NCBI GenBank assembly: GCA_964653695.1
Contig: CAZZFQ010000065.1
Span: 1-7,615 of the forward strand
DNA length: 7,615 bases
Source of the DNA: JALHTG01 sp964653695
GTDB lineage: Archaea; Thermoproteota; Bathyarchaeia; 40CM-2-53-6; JALHTG01
Direction of reading: 5' to 3'
Shown here: one piece after another, positions 1 through 5,527 of the stretch
How positions within the stretch are numbered: position 1 is the stretch's first letter
How the letters are laid out: each line of letters opens with the position of its first letter
Translations under genes and position numbers: made by a program
The notes under the pieces: generated by a model
Database searches by the model: none
Told to the model about the DNA's origin: nothing
What the model saw: the letters and a program-made list of their open reading frames with translations, nothing else

Positions 1-354
1 GGAATGAAGCAGAGAGTCGGCATCGCAAGAGCGCTAGCTCTCCAACCGGAAGTTCTCTTAATGGATGAGCCGTTCTCCTCACTGGATGAGCTAACAGCAA
101 AGACCCTGCGCTCGCTGGTATTGGAGATTCGTGGAAAATCTTCGCTTGCGACAAATACTTTCATTATGGTGAGCCACAATGTCGAGGAGGCGGTATTCAT
201 GGCTGACCGTGTGATAGTGATGTCGCCAAGGCCGGGACGAATTGTTGGAGAAGTCAAAGTCGATATTCCTCGACCCCGCATGCGGTACTTGAGAGATCCG
301 GTGTACTTCAAGTATGTTGATGAAGTCATGGAAGCCTTGGAAAAAGGTAAGTAA
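1..354 (+). CDS. ABC transporter ATP-binding protein, NitT/TauT (SsuB/TauB-like) type, C-terminal part
   Basis: Partial gene; the reading frame is open to base 1, so the Walker A half lies outside the window. About 117 residues remain. They begin inside the ABC signature (GMKQRVGIARAL), followed by Walker B and D-loop (VLLMDEPFSSLD, about residues 18-29), then the H-loop (MVSHNVEEA). The tail reads MSPRPGRIVGEVKVDIPRPR. The SPRPGRI and PRPR elements are typical of the nitrate/sulfonate/taurine importer ATPases, which hydrolyse ATP at the inner face of the membrane to drive uptake by a permease plus binding protein. No permease or binding protein is visible downstream, so those partners must lie to the left or elsewhere. 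The substrate cannot be told from this half. The gene ends at TAA 352-354. Family call is strong; substrate is open. Confidence 0.93.
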   Translation, partial: GMKQRVGIARALALQPEVLLMDEPFSSLDELTAKTLRSLVLEIRGKSSLATNTFIMVSHNVEEAVFMADRVIVMSPRPGRIVGEVKVDIPRPRMRYLRDPVYFKYVDEVMEALEKGK

Positions 355-513
355 GCTTCTATAAACCTCTAGCGCGTCATACTTGCAGGCGACAAGCCTC
401 TAGACTTAGTCAACGTAATCGTTGAGGTAGCAAGTGGGTCGAGCGACAGTGAGATTTCTCAAGATCGCCTAACAAACGTGAGCATAATGGAAGGTTGAAT
501 CGCTTCTGCTTTT
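355..513. other. Intergenic region between the ABC ATPase and the helical protein
   Basis: 159 bases with no convincing gene. CCTCTAG occurs twice (366-372 and 397-403), and AGGC/GCCT (387-390 / 396-399) could form a very short hairpin, but neither is strong. An AT-containing stretch GCATAATGG (482-490) lies about 28 bases upstream of the next ATG (514). This is the distance expected for an archaeal TATA box serving a leaderless or nearly leaderless mRNA. The box is a poor match to consensus, so this is a weak inference. Confidence 0.3.
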
Positions 514-1386
514 ATGCCTCCTCAACGTGTAGGTTCCAGAGGAGCACAGCTCTTGGACGAGAGACTTCCCAAAGTCGTTGTTGGACTAGCGCTACAAAGC
601 GCTATTCCACACGGATGTGAAGTCGAAACATTACTTGCTCTGTACTCTGATCCGAATCCAGAGAAGGCTCGGAGACTTCATGACAAACTTTCGGCGTCCC
701 GTAGCCACTGCGACAGAGAGATCGCTATCTGGCTGGCGCTGTTACTGGAACAAGGTCCATCCAAATCGGATCCCAAGGCTATGGTGACTACGATGAGAGA
801 AATGGAATCTGTACTTTTCTTCTTGATCAATCAAGTTGGTGAGAGCCAACGTGAGATAAATGATTGGATGAACTACATCGCCAATGCAGCTGAGAGCTTA
901 GCCGACGGCTTCTTGATTGATGCAAAGATCTTTCTAAGCCAGGCTTCGGAGGTCTCTCAGTCACCGATTATTGAGCGCCTGAAATCTGATCCCAGCCTTG
1001 GACGGAAACTCGATATTCTTCAGAGAGCCACTGCGCAATACTTCGAGGAGATGAGAACGTATCCGTCAAAGCTGATGATCCCTGAGGATAGGCTTGAGAT
1101 CGTATTGAGAGTGCAGGAGATCTTGCTAGACCTGATGCAAGCCTACTATCAAGGAAAGCGCGAAGAGGACGATGAAGTCATTGGAGGCAGTATCCGACGA
1201 TTGAACACAGCCGTACGGTATTTAATGAACAAGGATAGGGAAGTTGAAGCAGCTAAGCAAGAGTTACAACTGGCTTCTGAACACCTAAGCGAGAAGAAGA
1301 GCAGAGTCCTTGGCGAAAGAAAACGTCAGCTAGTCAATGAATGTAGCGAAAGGATGAAAGAACTCATAGAGACAAGAACTATCTGA
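514..1386 (+). CDS. Hypothetical protein, 290 aa, predominantly alpha-helical
   Basis: I do not recognise this protein. It is soluble (no signal peptide or membrane segment), charged, and nearly all predicted helix. The N-terminal third (about 1-80) contains a hydrophobic patch KVVVGLALQ and two Cys (35 and 66). The middle (about 85-215) is a series of amphipathic helices. The last 50-60 residues are rich in E, K, Q and R with a heptad-like pattern (KDREVEAAKQELQLASEHL), suggesting a coiled coil and self-association or partner binding. The start at ATG 514 follows a pyrimidine-rich stretch with no Shine-Dalgarno, compatible with a leaderless archaeal transcript; the nearby ATG at 487 is followed almost at once by a stop. 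It lies 79 bases upstream of the CMD-family gene and could share its transcript. The long open frame with biased composition supports a real gene; function is unknown. Confidence 0.75.
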   Translation: MPPQRVGSRGAQLLDERLPKVVVGLALQSAIPHGCEVETLLALYSDPNPEKARRLHDKLSASRSHCDREIAIWLALLLEQGPSKSDPKAMVTTMREMESVLFFLINQVGESQREINDWMNYIANAAESLADGFLIDAKIFLSQASEVSQSPIIERLKSDPSLGRKLDILQRATAQYFEEMRTYPSKLMIPEDRLEIVLRVQEILLDLMQAYYQGKREEDDEVIGGSIRRLNTAVRYLMNKDREVEAAKQELQLASEHLSEKKSRVLGERKRQLVNECSERMKELIETRTI

Positions 1387-1419
1387 CAGAGTCTGGTGCA
1401 CTGGACCACCGATCTTCTC

Positions 1420-1437
1420 TCGAAAAGCATTTCTCGA
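1420..1437. promoter_or_regulatory. Imperfect palindrome upstream of the CMD-family gene
   Basis: TCGAAAAGCATTTCTCGA is an imperfect inverted repeat with outer arms TCGA/TCGA and inner AA/TT pairs. It ends 28 bases before the GTG start of the AhpD-like gene. Such a site could be an operator or overlap a promoter, but chance is not excluded and no clear TATA box accompanies it. Confidence 0.2.
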
Positions 1438-1465
1438 ATGTGTTTGTCATAGTGCAGCACGTGAA

Positions 1466-1825
1466 GTGACCTTGCACGATACGTTGGAAGAGTTCAGAAA
1501 GTACCGTGAGAAAATGAACCAGAAGATTCTGGCGTCAGGCAACGTTCAGATTCAACGGTTCTTCAACTTGGACAACCGGGCCTATGAGCAGGGCGCCCTC
1601 CCAGCCAAGACAAAGGAATTGCTAGGCTTGGTGGCATCAATGGTACTTAGATGCGACGACTGCATAACGTACCATGTGGTCCGCTGCGTAGAGGAAGGAG
1701 TAGCCGACCCGGAGTTTTTTGAAGCCTTCAATGTGGCTCTGATCGTCGGAGGTTCAATAACAATACCACATTTGAGGCGGGCAGTTGAGCGCCTTGAAGA
1801 GTGCAGGCAAACCGCCGCGAGTTAG
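1466..1825 (+). CDS. Carboxymuconolactone decarboxylase (CMD)/AhpD-like family protein
   Basis: A 119-residue protein of the CMD/AhpD superfamily, small helical proteins that commonly act as thiol-disulfide reductants or peroxidases in oxidative-stress defence. The core reads LRCDDCITYH and gives an exact CxxCxxxH redox motif: Cys63, Cys66, His70. Glu51 lies 12 residues before Cys63, the same spacing as the catalytic Glu118-Cys130 pair of mycobacterial AhpD, so the proton-relay set appears conserved. The extra AhpD histidine between the two cysteines (His132) is Asp65 here. Length fits the single-domain archaeal/bacterial forms. The start is GTG 1466, with TTG 1472 as the only close alternative; no Shine-Dalgarno is visible. 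The acetyltransferase begins 10 bases after the stop, so the two are probably cotranscribed. No AhpC-type peroxiredoxin is seen here, so the physiological partner is unknown. Confidence 0.9.
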   Translation: MTLHDTLEEFRKYREKMNQKILASGNVQIQRFFNLDNRAYEQGALPAKTKELLGLVASMVLRCDDCITYHVVRCVEEGVADPEFFEAFNVALIVGGSITIPHLRRAVERLEECRQTAAS

Positions 1826-1835
1826 GTAGAGCCCC

Positions 1836-2527
1836 ATGAAGCCAGCTTCCACACCCAGAGGCAACGTCAGTATCCGTGTTGCGACAGAACGTGATCTGCA
1901 GAGCATCGTGGAGTTGAAGCATAAACTCGACAAACATCATGAGATTCCCGGTCTGTGGCCGCCAGAAGGAGGAAGAAGAAGGATCTTTGCCCGCTACAGA
2001 CAGATGCTCCGTCAGCCTACAGCAAGATTGTTCGTTGCTGAACGGTCACCCNNNNNNNNNNNNNNNNNNNNNNNNNNNNNNNNNNNNNNNNNNNNNNNNN
2101 NNNNNNNNNNNNNNNNNNNNNNNNNNNNNNNNNNNNNNNNNNNNNNNNNNNCAGACAGATGCTCCGTCAGCCTACAGCAAGATTGTTCGTTGCTGAACGG
2201 TCACCCTGCAGTATAGTTGGATACCTAACGGTGACCATCCTGACGAGGACATGCCCTGATAGAGACTTCAGACGGATTGGAATGATTGCGGAGGCATTCG
2301 TTGAAAGAGAAGATAGACGACAAGGGGTTGGCACAGCTCTGGTCGAAGCAGCAGTGAGATTTCTCTCAGGCCGGCGCATCAAACATGTTACACTTCGGAA
2401 CGCCATTAGGAACAGGTTAGCTAATGAGTTCTGGGAGAGTCTTTCGTTCAAACCAGTGCTCTATACTCGAACCTCAACTCTCAAGAGATTGAGAAGGGCG
2501 ATCCAGAGAACCAAGCTGCTTGCATAA
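1836..2527 (+). CDS. GNAT-family N-acetyltransferase (interrupted only by an assembly gap)
   Basis: As printed, the gene is split by 100 N (2052-2151). Collapsing the duplicated 55-mer and the N run gives one frame of 178 residues. N-terminal part: SIRVATERDLQSIVELKHKLDK, the usual GNAT beta1-alpha1 opening. The C-terminal half has the strand IGMIAEAFVERE followed by the acetyl-CoA pyrophosphate loop RRQGVGTAL (about residues 109-117, the RxxGxG/A motif A). It then has a motif B-like NRLANEFWESLSFKP, where the common GNAT pattern is A..FYe.lGF. These enzymes transfer acetyl from acetyl-CoA to an amine; the substrate cannot be read from the sequence. The ATG at 1836 is preceded by AGGTAG (1824-1829), a plausible ribosome-binding site that overlaps the stop of the CMD-family gene, supporting translational coupling. 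The coordinates include the artificial insert; the true gene is 537 bases with stop. Confidence 0.88.
1997..2206. repeat. Assembly artefact: 55-base exact duplicate flanking a 100-N gap
   Basis: Bases 1997-2051 and 2152-2206 are identical over 55 positions (both begin CAGACAGATG and end GGTCACCC) and sit directly against a run of exactly 100 N (2052-2151). This is how two de Bruijn-graph contigs that share a terminal 55-mer look after scaffolding with a fixed spacer. Removing 155 bases restores the acetyltransferase frame; leaving them in shifts it. It should not be read as a biological repeat. Confidence 0.95.
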
Positions 2528-2788
2528 AACCCCATGCTGTTGCCTCCCCTTGCCAAGAGCCTTCACGACTTGCGACAGGATGTCGTAACAGCCTTGTAGC
2601 CGCTCTTCTCTCATCATCGAGAACTACGCTCAAAGCGTTTAGATTCGAAAAACGTTACCTCAGCAGATGTCAGGCCGGGAACGCATTTGGGCAGCCCTGT
2701 AGAGGCCAGCGGCGTTGGAGGGCAAACGGTAAAGCTGCAACCACTACGAGTGATTGAGTCTGATTGATAATATGGGTCGGTTCGAGAT
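2528..2788. other. Intergenic region upstream of the M29-like gene
   Basis: 261 bases with no ORF I can defend on either strand. CGACA-GGA-TGTCG (2573-2585) is a tiny hairpin about 45 bases after the acetyltransferase stop, without a T-tract. The right end carries a direct repeat and a TATA-like element described separately. The rest shows no recognisable RNA or mobile element. Confidence 0.4.
2751..2775 (+). promoter_or_regulatory. Candidate archaeal promoter: TGATTGA direct repeat plus TATA-like box
   Basis: TGATTGA occurs at 2751-2757 and again at 2761-2767, spaced exactly 10 bases, one helical turn. The second copy runs into the AT-rich GATAATATGG (2766-2775), a plausible TATA box. The TTG start of the following gene is at 2789, so the transcript would have a very short leader or none. 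A helically phased repeat next to a TATA box is the geometry of a transcription-factor site, but the match to the TATA consensus is only moderate. Confidence 0.35.
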
Positions 2789-3883
2789 TTGAATAGATCT
2801 TTACCTGTGCTGGCTCAGAAAGTCGTTCGAGACTCGCTACGAGTGACTGGTAACGATGTTGTAGTGATCAACACATGGGATTGGACAGCCGACCTTGCAT
2901 CAGCTTTGGCTTTGGAATGCTTCAGATTGGGCGCAGATGTCCTCATGACTTTGTACACCGATGACTTCTATTTCGAGCATCTGAAGATCCTATCCGAGGA
3001 GGACCTGAGGCAGACCTCAAGGCACTGTCTCGAATTGGCAGATTACACCTCGGTTGAGATCTTTGTGGGCGCGCCTGAAGACCATTCAAGGTTCAAGGAT
3101 ATACCGGCAGGCAAGACTGCTGCGAACGCGCAGGGTGAGAAAGTTCATTGGGAGAAGAACCGCGAGAAGCGTATCAGGACTGCCGCCCTAGAGTTCAGCA
3201 CCGTTCACCCTCAAGTAGCGAAGACATATCGGTTTGACTATTCGTCGTGGAAGAAGACCGTTCAATCGGCTGTGATGGTAGATTATCACAAAGTCTCTCA
3301 GTTCGGAGCAGGATTGGCTTCCGTGCTTGAGAAAGGCCAGAACGTCCGCATCAAGCAAGGAAATGAAACGGATTTGAGATTTCAGATTGCTGGAAGATCC
3401 CCTTATGTGTCAGACGGTGTGATAGACGAGGCCGACATGGAACGCGGGCAGGTCTTCACATCACTCCCGGCTGGAACCGTCGCTGTCGCTCCAATCGAAA
3501 CGACTGTCAATGGCCACGTGAGATTTGACTTACCGTTGCCGAGATCCGGAAAACTGATTTCACGTATCGAATGGGAGTTCGAGCAAGGCCAGCTTGTCAG
3601 CTTCAACGCTAAGAAAAACCTGAGTGCAATCAAGGACCGTTGGAAGGTGGCTAAAGGAGATAAAGACAGAGTAGGAAGCCTCATTCTAGGCATCAATCCC
3701 AGAGCACGCTTTGGCTTCAATATTGACTCTCTTGTCAGAGGTGCAGTCTCAATAGGCATAGGAGAAAATAGACAGTTGGGAGGCGAGAACAACACAGATT
3801 TTTCGGTGACAGGCACACTTGGCAAGGCTATGGTGGAACTAGACGGAACGCCAATCACGAAGAACGGAAGATACGTGATCTGA
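2789..3883 (+). CDS. M29 aminopeptidase-like protein (COG2309-type) with degenerate metal site
   Basis: A 364-residue protein resembling the thermophilic (M29, AmpS/AmpT-like) aminopeptidases. The N-terminus LAQKVVRDSLRV...DWTADLASALALECFRLGAD matches their substrate-gating domain. The C-terminal half has the landmark LPAGTVAVAPIETTVNG (226-242), GINPRARFGF (301-310), then GAVSIGIGENRQLGG and NNTDF. In active members the corresponding pieces usually read LPxGEV, an acidic residue just before GxNP, GTVHIG, and HxD, supplying Glu, Glu, His, His and Asp for two metal ions. By my hand alignment these are Thr230, Ser297, Ser321 and Asn335 here, with only Asp337 kept. It may therefore be a non-peptidase member or use another chemistry. 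The TTG start at 2789 is the first start after the in-frame stop at 2768; GTG 2807 is the alternative. It lies about 150 bases upstream of the S-component gene on the same strand. Family call is good; activity is doubtful. Confidence 0.85.
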   Translation: MNRSLPVLAQKVVRDSLRVTGNDVVVINTWDWTADLASALALECFRLGADVLMTLYTDDFYFEHLKILSEEDLRQTSRHCLELADYTSVEIFVGAPEDHSRFKDIPAGKTAANAQGEKVHWEKNREKRIRTAALEFSTVHPQVAKTYRFDYSSWKKTVQSAVMVDYHKVSQFGAGLASVLEKGQNVRIKQGNETDLRFQIAGRSPYVSDGVIDEADMERGQVFTSLPAGTVAVAPIETTVNGHVRFDLPLPRSGKLISRIEWEFEQGQLVSFNAKKNLSAIKDRWKVAKGDKDRVGSLILGINPRARFGFNIDSLVRGAVSIGIGENRQLGGENNTDFSVTGTLGKAMVELDGTPITKNGRYVI

Positions 3884-4034
3884 CTTCGGATTATGACTGT
3901 TGATCATCCAAAGCTCGATAATATATGAAGGGGGTTGAGTTGGCCTGGGTTAGCCCATATATGGGGGTTTCTTGATATAATGCTTCTCAGCTATCAAACA
4001 CGCTCGTCAAGCGCACAACAAAGAAGAGTGCCTC
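3884..4034 (+). promoter_or_regulatory. Promoter/leader region of the S-component operon with repeated ATATATG/G-run elements
   Basis: This 151-base gap is unusually structured. ATATATGAAGGGGGTT (3921-3936) is echoed by ATATATGGGGGTTT (3957-3970), 36 bases later. The second copy is embedded in the perfect 12-base palindrome CCCATATATGGG (3954-3965). The bases CCCA (3954-3957) could instead pair with TGGG (3946-3949) across a TTAG loop, so two mutually exclusive folds are possible if the region is transcribed. A TATA-like GATATAAT (3974-3981) lies about 55 bases before the start codon; another AT-rich candidate is GATAATATATG (3917-3927). It reads best as an operator next to a promoter, with an RNA leader switch as a second option. 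I cannot match it to a known riboswitch. Confidence 0.4.
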
Positions 4035-4729
4035 GTGATGAAACTGAGTACACGTGAAGTTGCTTATAGCGCGGTGATGGCCGCACTGATCTACGTAGGA
4101 ACATCCATTGCGATACCTATGCCGAAACCTTTGGGTATATGGCACTTCGGCGACANNNNNNNNNNNNNNNNNNNNNNNNNNNNNNNNNNNNNNNNNNNNN
4201 NNNNNNNNNNNNNNNNNNNNNNNNNNNNNNNNNNNNNNNNNNNNNNNNNNNNNNNACATCCATTGCGATACCTATGCCGAAACCTTTGGGTATATGGCAC
4301 TTCGGCGACATCGTCACATTTATCGTTTGCATTCTCTTTGGACCCGTTGTAGGCGGGTTATCCTCAGCCATCGGCCCAACCCTCTTTGATTTATGGAACC
4401 CCCTGTATGGAAGCCAGTACATCTACTATGCGCCAGCAACATTGGTGATCAGGGGTTGTATGGGTGTGCTCCTCGGCTCAATCAGGGCTGTGGTCAAGAG
4501 AAACGTCAGATTGTGGGAGGTAGTGGCTATGGCCATTGCTGTAACGGAGAAGAATCTCGGCTATTTCGCCTATGATTTCAGTCTTTTCGGCTTGGGTGCA
4601 GCCCTCTTTGATCTCAGCTTCTTCCCTATGGATGCAATCTTTATCGTCGTCACACTTCCTTTGCTTTACGCTCTCAGGAGACATTTGGGTAAGATGTATG
4701 TGATTCCGCCGAAGAGCTGGAAAGGCTAG
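4035..4729 (+). CDS. ECF-type transporter S component (interrupted only by an assembly gap)
   Basis: After collapsing the 155-base artefact, this is a 179-residue hydrophobic protein with about six membrane segments (near 8-27, 41-60, 78-98, 105-125, 128-145, 149-166). It has the layout of energy-coupling-factor S components, which bind a vitamin or related small molecule at the membrane and dock on the shared EcfT/EcfA module. Diagnostic pieces are the first-helix AxxxA-type motif (Ala13-Ala17 in AYSAVMAAL), used for docking on EcfT; HFGDIVTF (37-44); LFGPVVGGLSSAIGPTLFDL (49-68), which fits the GD...GPxxGxxxGxIGxxLxDL pattern; and APATLVIRGCMGVLLG (81-96). No EcfA or EcfT gene is in the window, so it probably uses a module encoded elsewhere. 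The start is GTG 4035 or ATG 4038 (one codon apart). The substrate is not deducible; the hydrolase 7 bases downstream is the best clue. Confidence 0.85.
4101..4310. repeat. Assembly artefact: 55-base exact duplicate flanking a 100-N gap
   Basis: Bases 4101-4155 and 4256-4310 are identical (both begin ACATCCATTG and end CTTCGGCGACA) and enclose exactly 100 N (4156-4255). The repeat length, 55, and spacer length, 100, are the same as at the first gap. Deleting one copy with the N run joins ...HFGD to IVTF... in frame, matching the S-component family pattern. It is a scaffolding seam, not a sequence duplication. Confidence 0.95.
4719..4725 (+). promoter_or_regulatory. Possible ribosome-binding site for the amidohydrolase
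   Basis: The purine stretch GGAAAGG inside the last codons of the S-component gene lies 11 bases before ATG 4737. It would couple translation of the hydrolase to that of the transporter. The spacing is slightly long and the match imperfect. Confidence 0.35.
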
Positions 4730-4736
4730 ACGTGCG

Positions 4737-5450
4737 ATGATTGATTCTCACGCACACCTTGGGAACTTTCCTCTCTTCAATGTCGGCATAGATGCCGATC
4801 AGATGACTAGGCAGATGGATGAGTATGGCATAGAGTTGTCTGTCGTTTCCTCTCTACCGAACAGTTTGACTTGGGAGGCTATCAAGAAGTATCCTCGCAG
4901 ATTTGTCGGTCTATCATGGGTGGATCCGAAGAGGACGCAGGCGGCTGAAGATGTGAAGAAGGCTGTTCGCGAATGGGATTTCAGAGGTGTGAAGATGCAT
5001 CCTCTTCTCGACTCATTCCTCCCGGATGATGAGTTGATCAATCCTGTTATGGAGACTGCTCGAAAGCTTCAGCTTCCTATCCTCTTTCACTCAGGTCACC
5101 CGCCGTGGTCTTTGCCTTGGCACTTTGGTAATCTCGCGGACCGCTTTCCTGATGTAAAGATCATCTTGGGCCACATGGGGCACGGACATATTGTATACAT
5201 CAACGGCTCGATAGAGATGGCTTTGAAGCATGAGAACATCTATCTCGAAACTTCAGGCATGCCGATGCATGCCAAGGTGAAGGAGGCTGTGCAGAAGGTT
5301 GGCATGGATAGAGTCTTGTATGGCTCGGATATGCCGTTTGGACATCCGGCCTTTGAATTGGCGAAGGTCAGGATAGCTGGACTCACTGACGAGGAACTTA
5401 ACAAGGTCTTCGATTCGAATGCAAGAAGACTGTTCAAGTTACCTGGTTGA
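4737..5450 (+). CDS. Metal-dependent hydrolase/decarboxylase, amidohydrolase-2-type TIM barrel
   Basis: A complete 237-residue cytosolic enzyme of the amidohydrolase superfamily (amidohydrolase-2/ACMSD-like branch). Visible metal and catalytic positions are the N-terminal HxH on strand 1 (IDSHAHLG, His5 and His7), VKMHP on strand 4 (Lys86, His88), LFHSG (His118), ILGHMG (His146), and YGSDMPFG near the end (Asp198). The C-terminal NARRLFKL is the usual closing helix of the family. Members hydrolyse amide, lactone or ester bonds or decarboxylate aromatic acids, using one or two divalent metals. The protein is short for the family (many are 270-330 residues), so the substrate-capping loops are small. 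It starts 7 bases after the S-component stop, implying one operon; I infer that it processes the imported compound or a derivative. Specific substrate unknown. Confidence 0.88.
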   Translation: MIDSHAHLGNFPLFNVGIDADQMTRQMDEYGIELSVVSSLPNSLTWEAIKKYPRRFVGLSWVDPKRTQAAEDVKKAVREWDFRGVKMHPLLDSFLPDDELINPVMETARKLQLPILFHSGHPPWSLPWHFGNLADRFPDVKIILGHMGHGHIVYINGSIEMALKHENIYLETSGMPMHAKVKEAVQKVGMDRVLYGSDMPFGHPAFELAKVRIAGLTDEELNKVFDSNARRLFKLPG

Positions 5451-5527
5451 CGGAACCTAATGTCGGTGTCCAGTTACCGTCGTCGCAGTGGGCTCACTGG
5501 TTCCACTGTCTGAGAAGATGGCTGTCG
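5451..5527. other. Convergent intergenic region with inverted repeats, possible terminator
   Basis: 77 bases between the ends of two converging genes. CAGTG (5486-5490) pairs with CACTG (5495-5499) across GGCT, and CAGTGG (5486-5491) pairs alternatively with CCACTG (5503-5508). A bidirectional terminator would be expected here, but there is no T-rich tract on either strand, which archaeal termination normally needs. Weak call. Confidence 0.25.

Noticed and set aside
1997..2206. Reading the 55-base copies here and at 4101-4310 as biological direct repeats or target-site duplications around an unsequenced insertion
   Set aside because: Both have identical length (55) and enclose exactly 100 N, and collapsing each restores a full in-frame gene of known family. 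An artefact explains all of this.
2573..2585. Hairpin CGACA-GGA-TGTCG after the acetyltransferase as terminator
   Set aside because: A 5-pair stem with a 3-base loop and no T-tract is expected by chance in a stretch this long.
2779..2789. tRNA T-loop-like GGTTCGAGATT
   Set aside because: No acceptor, D or anticodon stems could be found around it on either strand.
3403..3858. 151-codon minus-strand ORF
   Set aside because: It lies wholly inside the well-supported M29-like gene on the other strand and its translation resembles no protein family.
4035..4729. Naming the S component as QueT, ThiT, BioY or another specific vitamin transporter
   Set aside because: Only general S-component motifs are visible; no substrate-specific signature or riboswitch could be identified by eye.
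5486..5508. Intrinsic terminator hairpin between converging genes
   Set aside because: The stem is only 5-6 pairs and no T-tract follows on either strand; kept only as a weak note on the intergenic region.
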